From: Bacteroidaceae bacterium
GTDB taxonomy: Bacteria; Bacteroidota; Bacteroidia; Bacteroidales; Bacteroidaceae
Reading direction: 5' to 3'
NCBI GenBank assembly: GCA_030843315.1
Contig: JAUUPT010000125.1
Span: 1 to 7,256 of the forward strand
DNA length: 7,256 bases
The notes beneath the pieces were generated by a model. That model saw only the letters and a list, made by a program, of their open reading frames with translations, was not told where the DNA came from and made no database searches. Numbering within the stretch: the first letter of the stretch is position 1; every line of letters starts with the position of its first letter. Of this stretch, positions 1 to 6,544 are shown piece after piece. Made by a program: the position numbers and the translations under genes.

Positions 1-1092
1 GCCCTTGCCCGCCAGGAGCAAGGAGAAGACTTCGTGCTGATGCCCTGGGACTGGGCTTACTATTCACAGAAACTGAAAGACCGGAAATTCAATATCGACG
101 ACGAGATGCTTCGCCCCTACTTTGAACTGAGCAAGGTGAAGGAAGGTGTTTTCGGCCTGGCAACCAAGTTATACGGCATCACATTCAAAAAGAACCCCGA
201 CATCCCCGTATACCATAAGGATGTGGATGCTTACGAAGTATTTGATAAAGACGGTAAATTCCTTGCCGTATTCTATACCGACTTCCACCCCAGAGCCGGC
301 AAACGTTCGGGTGCCTGGATGACAAGCTACAAAGGGCAATGGATAGACGAAAAGAGCGGAGAGAACAGCCGCCCGCATGTATCCATCGTGATGAACTTCA
401 CCAAACCGACGCAGGACAGACCTGCCTTGCTGACCTTCGGTGAAGTAGAAACCTTTCTGCATGAATTCGGCCACAGCCTGCATGGCATGTTTGCCAACTC
501 TACGTACGAAGGCTTGAGCGGAACCAATGTTTATTGGGATTTTGTGGAACTTCCCTCTCAATTCATGGAGAACTTTGCCATAGAGAAGGAGTTTCTGCAC
601 ACCTTCGCCCGCCATTATCAGACCAACGAACTGATACCCGATGAACTGGTACAACGCATCGTCAATTCTTCAAACTTCAACGCTGCATATGCCTGCCTGC
701 GCCAGGTCAGCTTCGGGCTGCTGGACATGGCCTGGTACACACGTAACCAACCGTTTGAAGGCGATGTAATAGCCTACGAAAAAGAAGCATGGGCAAAAGC
801 GCAAATCCTCCCGTCCGTAGAAGGAACCTGCATGAGCGCCCAGTTCTCACATATCTTTGCCGGAGGATATTCTGCCGGATATTACAGCTACAAATGGGCG
901 GAGGTACTGGATGCCGATGCCTTCTCACTATTCAAACAGAAAGGTATTTTCAATCCGGAGGTAGCCGCCTCTTTCCGTGAAAACATCCTTTCCAAAGGGG
1001 GCACGGAACACCCGATGACACTATACAAACGCTTCCGCGGACAAGAACCGACAATCGACGCATTATTAATAAGAAATGGAATAAAGAAATGA
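1..1092 (+). CDS. dcp: M3 family metallopeptidase, Dcp-type peptidyl-dipeptidase (3' part)
   Basis: C-terminal 363 residues of a zinc metallopeptidase; the frame is open from base 1, so the true start lies upstream, and the family usually runs to about 680-700 residues. The zinc site is visible: HEFGH at window residues 154-158 (bases 460-474), with the third ligand expected at Glu183 in DFVELPSQ, 29 residues after the first His as in thimet oligopeptidase. The substrate-binding segment GGYSAGYYSYKW lies at residues 288-299. The SGTN/DFVE-PSQ block, the HIF-GGY spacing and a tail ending RNGIKK resemble E. coli Dcp more than OpdA. Dcp enzymes remove C-terminal dipeptides from short peptides. 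Cytoplasmic or exported location cannot be judged because the N-terminus is missing. The stop overlaps the next start (ATGA), suggesting translational coupling. The M3 assignment is very secure; the Dcp subtype is likely. Confidence 0.95.
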   Translation, partial: ALARQEQGEDFVLMPWDWAYYSQKLKDRKFNIDDEMLRPYFELSKVKEGVFGLATKLYGITFKKNPDIPVYHKDVDAYEVFDKDGKFLAVFYTDFHPRAGKRSGAWMTSYKGQWIDEKSGENSRPHVSIVMNFTKPTQDRPALLTFGEVETFLHEFGHSLHGMFANSTYEGLSGTNVYWDFVELPSQFMENFAIEKEFLHTFARHYQTNELIPDELVQRIVNSSNFNAAYACLRQVSFGLLDMAWYTRNQPFEGDVIAYEKEAWAKAQILPSVEGTCMSAQFSHIFAGGYSAGYYSYKWAEVLDADAFSLFKQKGIFNPEVAASFRENILSKGGTEHPMTLYKRFRGQEPTIDALLIRNGIKK

Positions 1093-1604
1093 AGAGAATT
1101 ATAAAGAATATCAGTTGCCTGTTGTTCGTACTTTCGTTGCTCCCCGTATTGAGCGGATGTGACAACGAAGACGACCTCATCGAGATTTTTGCAGGAAAGA
1201 CCTGGAAGCTCAGCCGTCTCACCACAAAGGATAGCAGCCAGAGGTTTCTTCCTAATTTGTGGAATAATGAGAAGGACTACAATAGTAGTATGGATGCCCT
1301 CAACAAAGAGAATACTTTCACGCTCAATTTCGAAGGTTCCGAACTGGACGGCGAGCTGATGGGTACCACCTTCACCGCCCGAGGCATCAACGCAACCGTC
1401 ACCGGCACATGGAAAGCCGACGGCAAGGATCATACATTCTCCCTCTACATCGAGCACACCACCGGTTCGGAAAGCGATCCTTTGGCCAAAGCATTCATCG
1501 CCGGACTGCAGAATATCTATAAATACGAAGGAGACGCAAGTTCACTAACCCTTTTCTATAAAGACGGACAAAAGACCAACGTAATGGGTTTCTCACACCG
1601 ATGA
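1089..1604 (+). CDS. Small lipoprotein of unknown function, possibly DUF4847/lipocalin-like
   Basis: 171 residues. The N-terminus is a lipoprotein signal: charged MKRIIKN, a hydrophobic stretch and a lipobox LSGC at residues 21-24, giving Cys24 as the probable lipidated residue. The mature protein begins CDNEDD; an acidic run right after the Cys resembles the Bacteroidota lipoprotein export signal that sends lipoproteins to the cell surface. The rest looks like a small beta-rich domain: it opens with GKTWKLSRL and has alternating strands around TFTLNF, INATVTGTWKADG and LTLFYKDGQ, a pattern seen in lipocalin-like Bacteroides lipoproteins. DUF4847 is recalled from memory, not confirmed. The start at 1089 overlaps the peptidase stop by four bases. 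No enzyme motif is visible and the function is unknown. It sits in an apparent operon between a peptidase and a deaminase, which does not reveal its role. Confidence 0.85.
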   Translation: MKRIIKNISCLLFVLSLLPVLSGCDNEDDLIEIFAGKTWKLSRLTTKDSSQRFLPNLWNNEKDYNSSMDALNKENTFTLNFEGSELDGELMGTTFTARGINATVTGTWKADGKDHTFSLYIEHTTGSESDPLAKAFIAGLQNIYKYEGDASSLTLFYKDGQKTNVMGFSHR

Positions 1605-1620
1605 TAAAAAAGGAAACATC

Positions 1621-2055
1621 ATGGATGATTCGATGAAAGACAAACAAGAAGCACTGGACAAGCGCTACATACGCATGGCAAGCATCTGGGCGGAAAATTC
1701 ATACTGCAAACGGCGGCAGGTGGGAGCACTGATCGTAAAGGACAAGATGATTATCTCCGACGGATACAACGGCACCCCCTCAGGCTTTGAAAACGTATGC
1801 GAGGATGAAGACAACGTGACCAAACCTTACGTGCTCCATGCCGAAGCAAATGCCATCACCAAAATAGCCCGTTCCAACAACAGCAGCGACGGCGCCACGA
1901 TGTACGTCACCGCCTCTCCCTGCATAGAATGCGCCAAACTGATAATCCAAGCAGGTATCAAACGGGTGGTTTACTCTGAGAAGTACCGCCTGGAAGACGG
2001 CATCGAACTGCTGAGACGGGCAAAGATTGAGGTGGTATATATTGAAAACAAATAA
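1621..2055 (+). CDS. dCMP deaminase family protein (deoxycytidylate deaminase)
   Basis: 144-residue zinc-dependent cytidine/deoxycytidylate deaminase. The catalytic signature is intact: HAE at residues 73-75 (His73 zinc ligand, Glu75 proton shuttle) and PCIEC at 100-104 (Cys101 and Cys104 zinc ligands). The N-terminal RYIRMASIWAENSYCKRRQVGALIV and the GYNGTPSGFENVCE segment are typical of dCMP deaminases, the ComEB-like group, rather than free-base or tRNA deaminases. The expected reaction is dCMP to dUMP, supplying thymidylate synthase in the cytoplasm. AGGA at 1611-1614 sits six bases before ATG 1621; a second in-frame ATG at 1633 is possible but further from it. The gene follows the lipoprotein by 16 bp and precedes the S41 protease by 18 bp, so co-transcription is likely. 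Length is normal for the family. Substrate preference between dCMP and related nucleotides is inferred from similarity. Confidence 0.95.
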   Translation: MDDSMKDKQEALDKRYIRMASIWAENSYCKRRQVGALIVKDKMIISDGYNGTPSGFENVCEDEDNVTKPYVLHAEANAITKIARSNNSSDGATMYVTASPCIECAKLIIQAGIKRVVYSEKYRLEDGIELLRRAKIEVVYIENK

Positions 2056-2073
2056 AAAAAGAAAGAATAGACA

Positions 2074-3813
2074 ATGAGTACAAAAAGCACTTCCCGTTTT
2101 ATGCCGCTTATCATAGCGATTAGTGTAGTGGCGGGAATTTTAATTGGAACTTTTTATGCCAGACATTTTGCCGGCAACCGGCTGGGCATCATCAACGGTT
2201 CATCCAACAAGCTGAATGCTTTGTTGCGCGTTATCGATGACCAGTACGTAGATACCGTCAACATGACCGACCTGGTAGAGAAGGCCATGCCACAGATACT
2301 TGCAGAACTTGACCCCCACTCTACCTACATTCCGGCGCAAAAGCTGGAAGAGGTCAATTCCGAACTCGAAGGCAGCTTCAGCGGCATCGGTATCCAGTTC
2401 ACTATTCAGGAAGACACAATACACATCAACAGTGTGATCCCGGGCGGTCCATCCGAGAAGGTGGGCCTGATGGCGGGCGACCGTATCGTAATGGTCAACG
2501 ACAGCGTGTTTGCGGGCAACGGACTGACCAACGAGAAAGCCATGCGCAACCTGAAAGGTCCGAAAGGCAGCCAGGTGAAGCTCGGCATCAAGCGTGCCAC
2601 GGAGAAGGAATTGCTCGACTTCACCATTACACGTGGTGATATCCCGCAAAACACCATCGATGCAGCTTATATGATCAACGATGACTTCGGCTACATACAA
2701 ATCAGCAAGTTCGGCCGCACCACGCACGTGGAGTTACTGAATGCCATTGCACAGCTGAGTCATCAGAAGTGCCAGGGATTGATTATCGACCTGCGCGACA
2801 ACACCGGAGGATATATGGAAGCCGCCACCCGCATGGTCAACGAATTCCTGCCCGAAGGAAAACTGATAGTCTACACCCACGGCCGCAAGTATCCCCGCAT
2901 GGAAGAGTACGCCAACGGCACGGGCAGTTGCCAGAAGATGCCGCTGATTGTATTGGTGAATGAAGGTTCGGCCTCTGCCAGCGAGATTTTTGCAGGAGCC
3001 ATACAGGATAATGACCGCGGAACCATCGTAGGACGCCGCTCCTTTGGAAAGGGCTTGGTACAGCAACCTATCGACTTCAGCGACGGTTCAGCCATCCGCC
3101 TGACCATTGCCCGGTACTACACTCCGTCGGGCCGCTGCATCCAGCGTCCGTACGAGAACGGTAAAGACAGCAAATACGAAATGGACTGGATTACCCGCTA
3201 CGAACATGGTGAGTTCTTCTCGCGCGACAGCATCAAACTGGATGAAAATCTGCGCTACTCCACCGGTCTGGGAAGACCTGTATATGGTGGTGGTGGTATT
3301 ATGCCCGATGTATTTGTGCCGCAAGACACTACCGGAGTTTCTTCTTATCTGATAGAAGTAAGCAACAAGGGCTTGATTCTGCAATTCAGCTTCCAGTACA
3401 CCGACCGCAACCGTACGAAGTTAAGCGAATACGAAAACGAAGAAGATCTGCTGAAATACCTCCGTCAACAAGGAATCGTGGAGCAGTTCATCCGCTTTGC
3501 CGACTCCAAAGGTGTAAAGAGACGCAATCTGCTTATTCACAAGTCCTATCAACTGCTGGAGAGAAATCTCTACGGTAACATTATCTATAACATACTGGGC
3601 AGAGAACAATACATCCGCTACATCAACCAGAGCGATGCCACCGTGAAGAAAGCAGTGGAACTTCTGGAACGTGGCGAAGCATTTCCCAAAGCTCCGGAAG
3701 AAGCACCCTTAATGGAGGAAAAGAAAGATGATGGAAAGAAAAAAAGAACTGCGCAAGCAGGTAGCTTTGTTGAAGACCCAACACAAATCTACCGCATCGC
3801 ATCAGTCTGCTGA
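2074..3813 (+). CDS. S41 family carboxyl-terminal processing peptidase
   Basis: 579 residues. A hydrophobic segment at about residues 10-28 is a signal anchor or uncleaved signal peptide, so the enzyme should work in the periplasm. A PDZ domain covers roughly 103-188 (SGIGIQF, IPGGPSEKVGLMAGDRIVMVND). The S41 core follows at about 200-360: the FGYIQISKF strand, IDLRDNTGGY (238-247), then NEGSASASEIFAG with nucleophile Ser301 and SFGKGLVQ with Lys326 and Gln330. The 25-residue Ser-Lys spacing and Gln four after Lys match the CtpA/CtpB Ser-Lys-Gln triad. A helical region from about 380 probably belongs to the long Bacteroidota forms. Such proteases trim C-termini of envelope proteins. The start at 2074 follows an A-rich GAAAG leader. 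Oddity: the last 28 residues, from Lys-rich DDGKKKR to IASVC, are encoded over the start of the next gene (86 bp overlap) and look non-domain-like. A role in a specific envelope pathway cannot be told from the sequence. Confidence 0.95.
   Translation: MSTKSTSRFMPLIIAISVVAGILIGTFYARHFAGNRLGIINGSSNKLNALLRVIDDQYVDTVNMTDLVEKAMPQILAELDPHSTYIPAQKLEEVNSELEGSFSGIGIQFTIQEDTIHINSVIPGGPSEKVGLMAGDRIVMVNDSVFAGNGLTNEKAMRNLKGPKGSQVKLGIKRATEKELLDFTITRGDIPQNTIDAAYMINDDFGYIQISKFGRTTHVELLNAIAQLSHQKCQGLIIDLRDNTGGYMEAATRMVNEFLPEGKLIVYTHGRKYPRMEEYANGTGSCQKMPLIVLVNEGSASASEIFAGAIQDNDRGTIVGRRSFGKGLVQQPIDFSDGSAIRLTIARYYTPSGRCIQRPYENGKDSKYEMDWITRYEHGEFFSRDSIKLDENLRYSTGLGRPVYGGGGIMPDVFVPQDTTGVSSYLIEVSNKGLILQFSFQYTDRNRTKLSEYENEEDLLKYLRQQGIVEQFIRFADSKGVKRRNLLIHKSYQLLERNLYGNIIYNILGREQYIRYINQSDATVKKAVELLERGEAFPKAPEEAPLMEEKKDDGKKKRTAQAGSFVEDPTQIYRIASVC
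3714..3718 (+). promoter_or_regulatory. Ribosome binding site for the cyclo-ligase gene
   Basis: GGAGG lies nine bases before ATG 3728, a good Shine-Dalgarno distance, inside the coding sequence of the S41 protease. It is the clearest such site in the window and supports starting the cyclo-ligase at 3728, despite the 86 bp overlap, rather than at an internal codon. ATG 3731 immediately follows and cannot be excluded as the actual start. Confidence 0.6.
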
Positions 3814-4288
3814 AATACTTGCCGCCCTCGAAGCACACCCTGCTTTCAGGGCGGCAAAAACTGTATTGCTATACCACTCGCTGAAAGACGAAGTGGACAC
3901 GCATGAATTTATCCGGAAGTGGAGCCGCACGAAATGTATCCTGCTTCCGGTCGTTGTAGGAGATGATCTGGAATTGCGGATATACACCGGCCCGGACGAC
4001 CTCACTATCGGCGCTTACGGCATTGAAGAGCCCACCGGAGAAGTCTTTACCGACTATGCCACTATCGACTTCATCGCCGTTCCCGGCGTAGCTTTCGACC
4101 GCAACGGTAATCGCTTGGGACGCGGAAAGGGCTACTATGACCGCCTTCTGCCCCGTATTCCTTCTGCCTACAAAGCAGGCATCTGTTTCCCCTACCAAGT
4201 AATCGAAGAAGTTCCGGCAGAAGCGTTCGACATCCGCATGGACGAAATCATAACACAGCCTGCTCCGGAACGACTTATCGAAAAATGA
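3728..4288 (+). CDS. 5-formyltetrahydrofolate cyclo-ligase (MTHFS)
   Basis: 186 residues, normal for the family. The enzyme uses ATP to turn 5-formyltetrahydrofolate into 5,10-methenyltetrahydrofolate, returning a storage or inhibitory folate to the one-carbon pool in the cytoplasm. Diagnostic features are the basic N-terminal helix with KKELRK (5-10), VLLYHSLKDEVDT (46-58), the AYGIEEP segment (97-102), AVPGVAFD (117-124) and the nucleotide-binding GRGKGYYDR (131-139), followed by the usual GICFPYQ (151-157). The N-terminal helix starts close to the predicted Met, so the long overlap with the S41 gene is needed for a full-length enzyme. A GGAGG lies nine bases upstream. Last gene of the + strand cluster; its 3' end overlaps the convergent DUF721 gene by 14 bp. 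The upstream dCMP deaminase also serves thymidylate synthesis, which is suggestive context only. Confidence 0.95.
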   Translation: MMERKKELRKQVALLKTQHKSTASHQSAEILAALEAHPAFRAAKTVLLYHSLKDEVDTHEFIRKWSRTKCILLPVVVGDDLELRIYTGPDDLTIGAYGIEEPTGEVFTDYATIDFIAVPGVAFDRNGNRLGRGKGYYDRLLPRIPSAYKAGICFPYQVIEEVPAEAFDIRMDEIITQPAPERLIEK

Positions 4289-4565
4289 TATTGGTGATTA
4301 CTTGTGCTCCTACATGCCGGTTCAAGTTGCGCACCAGCAAGTCACGCCCCATCATCAACTCTTGGCGAAGAGCGGCCGAGGTCAGATGTACATAGAGAGT
4401 TTGGTTCTTGATGTAGAGTTCACGGGTATAAGATGCAATGGTAGGTCCCAACACTTCGGGCCAGGCACTGATGAGCCGCCGTTCGTTCAATGGCGATTCC
4501 AAGCTCTCCTGACGAAGAAAATTGCGGATGAGCTCCCCTATCTGCTCGGCGTTATTACGTTTCAT
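4275..4565 (-). CDS. DUF721 domain protein, DciA-like
   Basis: 96 residues, a short single-domain member of the DUF721 family. Visible hallmarks are the N-terminal helix (AEQIGELIRNFLRQ), the LNERRLISAWPEVLGPTIASYT segment with Trp35 and Pro36, and the strand-helix part IKNQTLYVHLTSAALRQELMM (52-72). In other bacteria members of this family (DciA) interact with the replicative helicase DnaB and help load it; that function for this short form is an inference. It starts inside the last codons of recF (ATG 4565-4563, recF stop 4564-4562), so the two are probably translationally coupled, consistent with a DNA replication/repair unit. I recall recF next to DUF721 in other Bacteroidota but could not check it. 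The 3' end overlaps the convergent cyclo-ligase gene by 14 bp. Confidence 0.88.
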   Translation of the reverse strand: MKRNNAEQIGELIRNFLRQESLESPLNERRLISAWPEVLGPTIASYTRELYIKNQTLYVHLTSAALRQELMMGRDLLVRNLNRHVGAQVITNIIFR

Positions 4566-5674
4566 GCTTCATCCTCCTTCATTTCGGCCACTACACCTTC
4601 TTCTACGCGAAACATTTTATAGTCACTGCCCACCTTGTGCAGAATGCGGTCCAGGTGTTCGCGGTTCGTATCGGTGATGAATATCTGTCCGAAGTTATCG
4701 CCTGCCACCAGCTTGATGATCTGCTCTACGCGCGATGCATCCAGTTTGTCGAAGATATCATCGAGCAGCAACAGGGGCACGGTTGTACCGGTACGTTTCA
4801 GGAAGTCGAACTGTGCCAGCTTCAGGGCAACAAGGTAAGTTTTATTCTGTCCCTGCGAGCCTTCACGCTTAATAGGAAAGTCACCCAAGAGCATATTCAG
4901 TTCGTCCTTATGCACGCCATGCAGGGAGTAGCCCATGATTTGGTCGCGCACGCGGCTTTCCTTCAACACTTCTAAGAGAGAGGCATTGCGGGCATGGGAA
5001 TCGTAAGTCAGCCCCACCCGCTCCTTGTCTTGAGAAATGAACGAATAGAAAGACTGGAAAATAGGAATAAACTCCTGAATAAAGGCCTCGCGCTTGCGGA
5101 ACACCACTTCACCGGCTTGTGCCATCATCTCCTCCCACACAAGGAAGAGTTCCTCCTCCACCGGCTGCTCGCTCTTCAACAGCGAATTGCGCTGCACAAG
5201 GGCCTTGTTGTAGCGTATCAAGGCTTCCAGGTATTCTTTGTCGTACTGGGAGATGACCACATCCATGAAGCGGCGGCGCTCATCACTGCCTCCCGCTATC
5301 AGTTCCGAATCGGCAGGCGACACCATCACCAACGGCAAGAAACCGATATGATCGGATAAACGGGTATATTCCTTCTTATTCCGCTTGAACTGTTTCTTCT
5401 GCCTGCGCTTCATGCCGCAATAGATTTCCTCCGGTGTACCATCAGGAGCTTCGTAGAAACCTTGTATGACAAAGAAGTCGGCATCATGGCGAATATTCTG
5501 AGAATCAATGGGATTTCCGGCACTCTTGCAGAAGGATAAGAAGTAAACAGCATCCAGCAGATTCGTCTTTCCCATGCCGTTCTGCCCGAAAAAGCAGTTC
5601 AACTTGGGCGAAAAAGAAAGCTCCACCTGCTCCAGGTTCTTATAATTGAGTATGGATATACGTTTCAGTATCAT
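4562..5674 (-). CDS. recF: DNA replication and repair protein RecF
   Basis: 370 residues, normal for RecF, an SMC/ABC-type ATPase that binds DNA at single-strand gaps and with RecO and RecR promotes RecA loading. Walker A GQNGMGKT lies at residues 30-37 (Lys36), the ABC signature GSQGQ at 272-276 and Walker B LLLLDD at 301-306, followed by the D-loop-like FDKLDASR. The N-terminal MILKRISILNYKNL is the standard RecF opening, so I start at ATG 5674-5672. The frame continues upstream to another ATG at 5737, but those 21 residues are unlike RecF and would run across the probable promoter -7 element at 5697-5704. No Shine-Dalgarno is visible; the leader is A/T-rich, as is common in this phylum. 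Its stop overlaps the DUF721 start. Function is established for the family and all ATPase motifs are intact. Confidence 0.96.
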   Translation of the reverse strand: MILKRISILNYKNLEQVELSFSPKLNCFFGQNGMGKTNLLDAVYFLSFCKSAGNPIDSQNIRHDADFFVIQGFYEAPDGTPEEIYCGMKRRQKKQFKRNKKEYTRLSDHIGFLPLVMVSPADSELIAGGSDERRRFMDVVISQYDKEYLEALIRYNKALVQRNSLLKSEQPVEEELFLVWEEMMAQAGEVVFRKREAFIQEFIPIFQSFYSFISQDKERVGLTYDSHARNASLLEVLKESRVRDQIMGYSLHGVHKDELNMLLGDFPIKREGSQGQNKTYLVALKLAQFDFLKRTGTTVPLLLLDDIFDKLDASRVEQIIKLVAGDNFGQIFITDTNREHLDRILHKVGSDYKMFRVEEGVVAEMKEDEA

Positions 5675-5696
5675 ATAATAACGATGAGTTCGACTG

Positions 5697-5704
5697 CAAA
5701 AGTA
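5697..5704 (-). promoter_or_regulatory. Putative recF-DUF721 promoter (-7 element)
   Basis: Read on the minus strand this is TACTTTTG, a perfect match to the Bacteroides sigma-ABfr -7 consensus TAnnTTTG. It lies 22 bases before the recF ATG, which would give a leader of roughly 15-18 nt. A TTTG (5733-5730) lies upstream, but its 25-base spacing is longer than the usual 19-21, so the -33 element is weak or absent. Confidence 0.5.
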
Positions 5705-5754
5705 GGAAGAATTTCGGGCTTTTGGGATGCAAAACAAAAAAAGATGCTTCTAAA

Positions 5755-5786
5755 TTTCGTTGATAGCCATAAAAAACTTACTTTTG
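5755..5786 (+). promoter_or_regulatory. Putative promoter of the TPR protein gene
   Basis: TACTTTTG at 5779-5786 matches the Bacteroides -7 consensus TAnnTTTG. TTTC at 5755-5758, 20 bases further upstream, is a three-of-four match to the -33 TTTG at the expected spacing. Transcription would start around 5792-5795, leaving an A-rich leader of about 40 nt before ATG 5835. Confidence 0.6.
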
Positions 5787-5834
5787 CGGGTCGAAATAGC
5801 TATGTAAGAATAATAACAAAAAGATTATATAAAA

Positions 5835-6518
5835 ATGGCAGAACAAAAAAAGACGAATGAGGCCTTAAACGTGGAAGACGCACTGACACAATCGGAGGCA
5901 TTCTTCATTAAGAACAAAAAAGCAATCATCGGTGCCGTAGTAGCAGTAATTATCATCGTAGCCGGTGTAGTGATGTACAAAAACCTCTATGCCGACCCGC
6001 GCGAAGAGAAAGCACAAGCTGCCCTTTTCAAAGGACAAGAGTACTTCGAGGCAGACGCATACGAACAAGCATTGAACGGTGACAGTATCGGTTTCGTAGG
6101 ATTTGCTAAAGTTGCCGACCAATACAGCGGCACCAAAGCCGGTAATCTGGCAAAGGCTTACATGGGTATCTGCTATGCACACCTCGGCAAATATGAAGAA
6201 GCAGTAAAAGCACTCGATAGCTTCAGCGCAGACGACCAGATGGTAGCTCCCGCTATGAAAGGCGCTATGGGTAACTGCTACGCACAACTCGGCCAGTTAG
6301 ACAAAGCCGCTTCCATGCTGCTGAAGGCTGCCGGCGAAGCAGACAACAATACGCTCAGCCCCATCTACCTGCTGCAAGCCGGAGAAATCCTGGTGAAGCA
6401 AGGCAAGTATGACGATGCAGTGAAGGCATACACCACTATTAAGGATAAGTACTTCCGTTCATACCAAGCTATGGACATCGACAAATACATCGAACAAGCT
6501 AAATTGCTGAAGAAGTAA
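5835..6518 (+). CDS. Membrane-anchored tetratricopeptide repeat protein
   Basis: 227 residues. A polar N-terminus of about 29 residues (rich in Lys, Glu, Gln) is followed by one strongly hydrophobic segment at about 30-48, flanked by KNKK before and YKN after, which suggests a type II single-pass inner-membrane anchor with the bulk of the protein in the periplasm. The soluble part carries TPR-like helical pairs: about 103-136 (AKAYMGICYAHLGKYEEAVKAL), 139-172 (MGNCYAQLGQLDKAA) and 176-209 (YLLQAGEILVKQGKYDDAV). This layout resembles YfgM-like TPR proteins, but no specific partner can be named. The ATG at 5835 has no Shine-Dalgarno, only an A-rich leader; a likely promoter lies about 50 bases upstream. 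Divergent from recF. TPR domains mediate protein-protein contacts; the particular role is unknown. Confidence 0.92.
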   Translation: MAEQKKTNEALNVEDALTQSEAFFIKNKKAIIGAVVAVIIIVAGVVMYKNLYADPREEKAQAALFKGQEYFEADAYEQALNGDSIGFVGFAKVADQYSGTKAGNLAKAYMGICYAHLGKYEEAVKALDSFSADDQMVAPAMKGAMGNCYAQLGQLDKAASMLLKAAGEADNNTLSPIYLLQAGEILVKQGKYDDAVKAYTTIKDKYFRSYQAMDIDKYIEQAKLLKK

Positions 6519-6523
6519 TATAC

Positions 6524-6537
6524 CTTATTATAATAAG
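6524..6537. repeat. 14 bp A/T palindrome after the TPR gene
   Basis: CTTATTATAATAAG is a perfect palindrome beginning six bases past the TPR gene stop. It has no loop and few G/C pairs, so it is a poor terminator; it could be a dimeric protein-binding site or simply chance in an A/T-rich spacer. Confidence 0.5.
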
Positions 6538-6544
6538 ATATTTC

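Noticed and set aside
169..654. 161-codon minus strand frame within the M3 peptidase
   Set aside because: It is antisense to the zinc-site region, with no start context and no domain pattern.
888..1457. 189-codon open frame on the minus strand across the peptidase/lipoprotein junction
   Set aside because: It lies antisense to two well-supported genes, shows no recognisable motif, and has Cys- and Gly-rich composition typical of a shadow frame.
2200..2727. 175-codon minus strand frame within the S41 gene
   Set aside because: It is fully antisense to the PDZ and core domains of a clear protease, and its product matches no family I know.
4302..4622. 106-codon plus strand frame over DUF721 and the end of recF
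   Set aside because: It is antisense to two real genes and follows the cyclo-ligase only because that strand happens to stay open.
5675..5737. 21-residue N-terminal extension of RecF
   Set aside because: The residues are unlike RecF and the segment contains the probable recF promoter element; RecF proteins begin at the MILKRI-like sequence.
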